Shown here: positions 61,918 to 64,000 of the stretch, one piece after another
How positions within the stretch are numbered: the first letter of the stretch is position 1
Layout of the letters: every line of letters begins with the position of its first letter
From: Jeotgalibaca dankookensis
Lineage (GTDB): Bacteria; Bacillota; Bacilli; Lactobacillales; Aerococcaceae
Assembly (NCBI RefSeq): GCF_002005405.1
Contig: NZ_CP019728.1
Location: 1,240,001 to 1,304,000, forward strand
Reading direction: 5' to 3'
DNA length: 64,000 nucleotides
Notes under the pieces: model-generated
What the model was told of the DNA's origin: nothing
Databases searched by the model: none
Seen by the model: only the letters and a program-made list of their open reading frames with translations
Translations under genes and position numbers: made by a program

Positions 61918-63486
61918 ATGAATAACGAAAAAATAGCCTTAATCGATATCGGTTCCAATACAATCCGTTTAGTAATATTTGGTGTAACGGACGACTATAA
62001 TATTTTTGAATTACAAAATATTAAAACACCGGCACGACTTACTCAGTATTTAGATGAAGACTTATATATGTCTCAAAAAGGAATTCAGGTATTAATTGCA
62101 ATCTTAAAAAACTTTTCCGAAGTTATAGATTTATACCAAGTTACGCAAACGCTCCCAATGGCAACAGCAGCGATTCGTCAATCTAAAAATCGAAAGGATA
62201 TTGTTCACCAAGTCTGGCAACAAACCGGTATTGAAATACAAATTCTACCGGAAGAAAAAGAGGCTTTTTATGGTAGTTACGCAGTTACTTTATCAACCGA
62301 AACGGCCGATGGTATTACAGTTGATATCGGTGGTGGTAGTACGGAAGTCACCTACTATGAAAAAAAAGAAATCATTCACCAACATAGTTTCCCGTTTGGA
62401 GTGGTGAGTCTTAAGCAGTTATTTTTTGCGGATAAAAAACATAATAACGAAAAAGCAATTGAAACAATGACCGATTACATCCAAGAACAATTTGAATCTC
62501 TACCTTGGTTACGTAAAAAGCGTGTACCGATTACTGCAATAGGGGGTTCGGGGCGTAGTATTGCTAACGTCCACCAACGCCAAATAAATTATCCCTTAGC
62601 CGGTGTCCATGGGTACCGTATGTCGCGTAAAGACTTAACACAGACACTGGAACTATTTAAATCTTTATCGATTCCCGAGTTAAGAGATTTAGATGGTTTA
62701 AGTCAAGACCGAACCGATATTATTATTCCAGCTAACATTGTATTTCAAACACTCTTTGATTATGTAAAAGCACCGATTTTTATTTTCAGTAATCAAGGTC
62801 TTCGTGAGGGAATTATCATGGATTATCTCAATAATAAATCTGACGGTGAAGCTTTTTCTAAAAAAAATACTGCTACACAAAGTATTTATAAACTCGGTCT
62901 CAGCTATCAGACACAAAACAAAGTTGCTGACCAACGTGGACATTTAGTTGGTATGTTGTATGAAGAGCTATGTAAAGTTGGTGTCTTTGAAAAAGATGCC
63001 TATGATGGACGTCTCTTACAATATGGAAGCTATTTATACTTCTTAGGTTCTTATGTGGAGAATGGTGCTGTTTCACAACATACTTTCTATATCATTTCTA
63101 ATAGTGAACTCAATGGACTGCCTCATAAAGAAAGAGTAGTCGTTGCTTTACTAGCCGGCTATAAAAATAAATCTCTTTTTGAGCAGTATTTAGAATCCTT
63201 TAAAGGTTGGTTTGATTCAGATTTCACGGATCAACTTCGTGATTTCGGTGGGCTAATCAAGTTTGCAAATGCACTAAATGATTCTCATCTAAACGTCGTT
63301 AAAAACATACAAATTGAAAAGAAAAAAGATGACATTGAGATTCAACTCTTTTATAAAGGGACAATTATTGCTGAAAAGTATCGAGCGCTCCGTCAACAAA
63401 AGCACATTCACCGTCTCATAAAAGGTGATACTCGTATTGTCTTTATCAATTTAGAAACTGGCGAACGAGATCAACTGGAATATTAG
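61918..63486 (+). CDS. ppx: exopolyphosphatase (Ppx/GppA family)
   Basis: 522 residues. The ASKHA-fold core carries ALIDIGSNTIRLVIFG, the TAAIRQSKN motif, a glutamate in ILPEEKEAFYG, GITVDIGGGSTEV and ITAIGGSGRSIANV. The C-terminal 200 residues resemble the HD-like domain II. Removes terminal phosphate from polyphosphate or hydrolyses pppGpp. Followed by ppk1 after 29 bases, so the degrading and synthesising enzymes share one operon. Confidence 0.94.
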   Translation: MNNEKIALIDIGSNTIRLVIFGVTDDYNIFELQNIKTPARLTQYLDEDLYMSQKGIQVLIAILKNFSEVIDLYQVTQTLPMATAAIRQSKNRKDIVHQVWQQTGIEIQILPEEKEAFYGSYAVTLSTETADGITVDIGGGSTEVTYYEKKEIIHQHSFPFGVVSLKQLFFADKKHNNEKAIETMTDYIQEQFESLPWLRKKRVPITAIGGSGRSIANVHQRQINYPLAGVHGYRMSRKDLTQTLELFKSLSIPELRDLDGLSQDRTDIIIPANIVFQTLFDYVKAPIFIFSNQGLREGIIMDYLNNKSDGEAFSKKNTATQSIYKLGLSYQTQNKVADQRGHLVGMLYEELCKVGVFEKDAYDGRLLQYGSYLYFLGSYVENGAVSQHTFYIISNSELNGLPHKERVVVALLAGYKNKSLFEQYLESFKGWFDSDFTDQLRDFGGLIKFANALNDSHLNVVKNIQIEKKKDDIEIQLFYKGTIIAEKYRALRQQKHIHRLIKGDTRIVFINLETGERDQLEY

Positions 63487-63515
63487 TTCTCAATGATTAA
63501 AAGGAAGTGGCCACT

Positions 63516-64000
63516 TTGACGATACCCATTAATCAATATGACTTACACGCACCTGAATATTTTTTTAATCGTGAATTGAGTTGGTTAGCTTTTAATCAAC
63601 GGGTCATTTTAGAAGCTAAGGATGAAACCAACCCCTTGTTAGAAAAAGCTCGTTTTCTAGCGATTGGTAGCTCAAACTTGGATGAGTTTTTTATGGTTCG
63701 AGTGGCACGGCTACAGGACCAACTTAAGTTAGCACCCGCGCATAGAGATTTGAATTCCCAATTGACTGCTCACCAACAGTTACAAGCAATTTCAGAAATG
63801 AATCGCGAAAATACGCATCTTCAATATGAGCTGTTTTCTCAACTGAAAAAGGAATTCAGTGACCAGGATATTTTCTTTTCTTCTTTTGATCAGCTCGATC
63901 CCCTAGAAAAAGATGAGGCTACCAATCACTTTAGAAAAAACATTTTACCTTTGCTTGATCCCATTAGGATTGATAACCGCGGCGAATTCCCTAAATTACA
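63516..64000 (+). CDS. ppk: polyphosphate kinase 1 (N-terminal part, runs off the window)
   Basis: About 161 codons are present, open at the right edge. TTG start with AAAGGAAGTGG; the ATG just upstream stops at once. The N domain is unmistakable: YFFNRELSWLAFNQRV, NPLLEKARFLAIGSSNL and DEFFMVRVAR. The catalytic HKD-type part lies outside the window. Together with ppx and the PPK2 gene at 988 this gives a full set of polyphosphate enzymes. Confidence 0.93.
   Translation, partial: MTIPINQYDLHAPEYFFNRELSWLAFNQRVILEAKDETNPLLEKARFLAIGSSNLDEFFMVRVARLQDQLKLAPAHRDLNSQLTAHQQLQAISEMNRENTHLQYELFSQLKKEFSDQDIFFSSFDQLDPLEKDEATNHFRKNILPLLDPIRIDNRGEFPKL

Noticed and set aside
1-64000. CRISPR array, tRNA or rRNA genes, prophage
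   Set aside because: No spaced direct repeats, cloverleaf-like tRNA ends, rRNA motifs or phage structural genes were seen.

Overview
The window is AT-rich, densely coded DNA from a low-GC Gram-positive bacterium. It has strong AGGAGG-type ribosome binding sites, frequent TTG and GTG starts, lipoboxes and Rho-independent terminators. A complete lower mevalonate pathway operon (mvk-mvaD-pmk-fni), a pyrimidine-nucleoside phosphorylase, potRABCD, a PotD without a lipobox, an IS30/IS1062-like element and an enterocin-immunity-like gene point to the Lactobacillales. Carnobacteriaceae is my guess, not a proof. No rRNA, tRNA, CRISPR array or prophage was seen.

Layout. 0-7 kb: a frameshifted small gene, a membrane-anchored XRE regulator, a PPK2-type polyphosphate kinase, a stress protein with a YsnF/DUF2382 domain, a HAD phosphatase, DUF378, an S66 LD-carboxypeptidase, DUF4181 and an aldo/keto reductase. 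7-18 kb: an envelope-rich stretch with a SodC-like lipoprotein, an IS30 element, a His-rich EF-hand protein, a three-gene operon of unknown function, a cre-controlled MFS transporter, a choloylglycine-hydrolase-family protein, cardiolipin synthase, a nonsense-interrupted esterase and a FAS1 lipoprotein. 18-29 kb: an ABC-2 exporter, an XRE/membrane-protein operon, MepB, small membrane proteins, an internally deleted formamidase gene, carbonic anhydrase, DUF421, a prolyl-tRNA editing protein, a DUF697-like protein and an MFS transporter. 29-46.7 kb is mostly housekeeping: coaA-guaA, a TctA-type permease leading into the mevalonate genes, azlC with a broken azlD, mgtC, pdp, rpiA and potRABCD. 46.8-64 kb: murB with a double ATPase, tsaE, pta, an LLM oxidoreductase, the pheA-transporter-tyrA operon, ung, a Cof phosphatase, yvrJ, an orphan amino-acid ABC ATPase, a 3D-domain wall protein, a deoxyribosyltransferase and ppx-ppk1, which runs off the end.

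The most interesting signal is the 340-base leader of the pheA operon. It holds a short ORF ending in Phe-Tyr-Arg-Tyr-Phe-Arg, three consecutive switchable stem pairs built from repeated CGCTTAG/CTAAG modules, and a U-tailed terminator directly before pheA. This looks like classical translation-coupled attenuation of Phe/Tyr synthesis, not a T-box. The operon also encodes a glutamate-transporter-family carrier whose carboxylate-binding arginine and NMDGT motif are both replaced. By context it is a candidate aromatic amino acid carrier.

Four genes are broken by small lesions: a one-base homopolymer frameshift, a TGA nonsense codon, an internal deletion with frameshift, and a TAG nonsense codon. 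Either accessory functions are decaying recently or the assembly contains errors.
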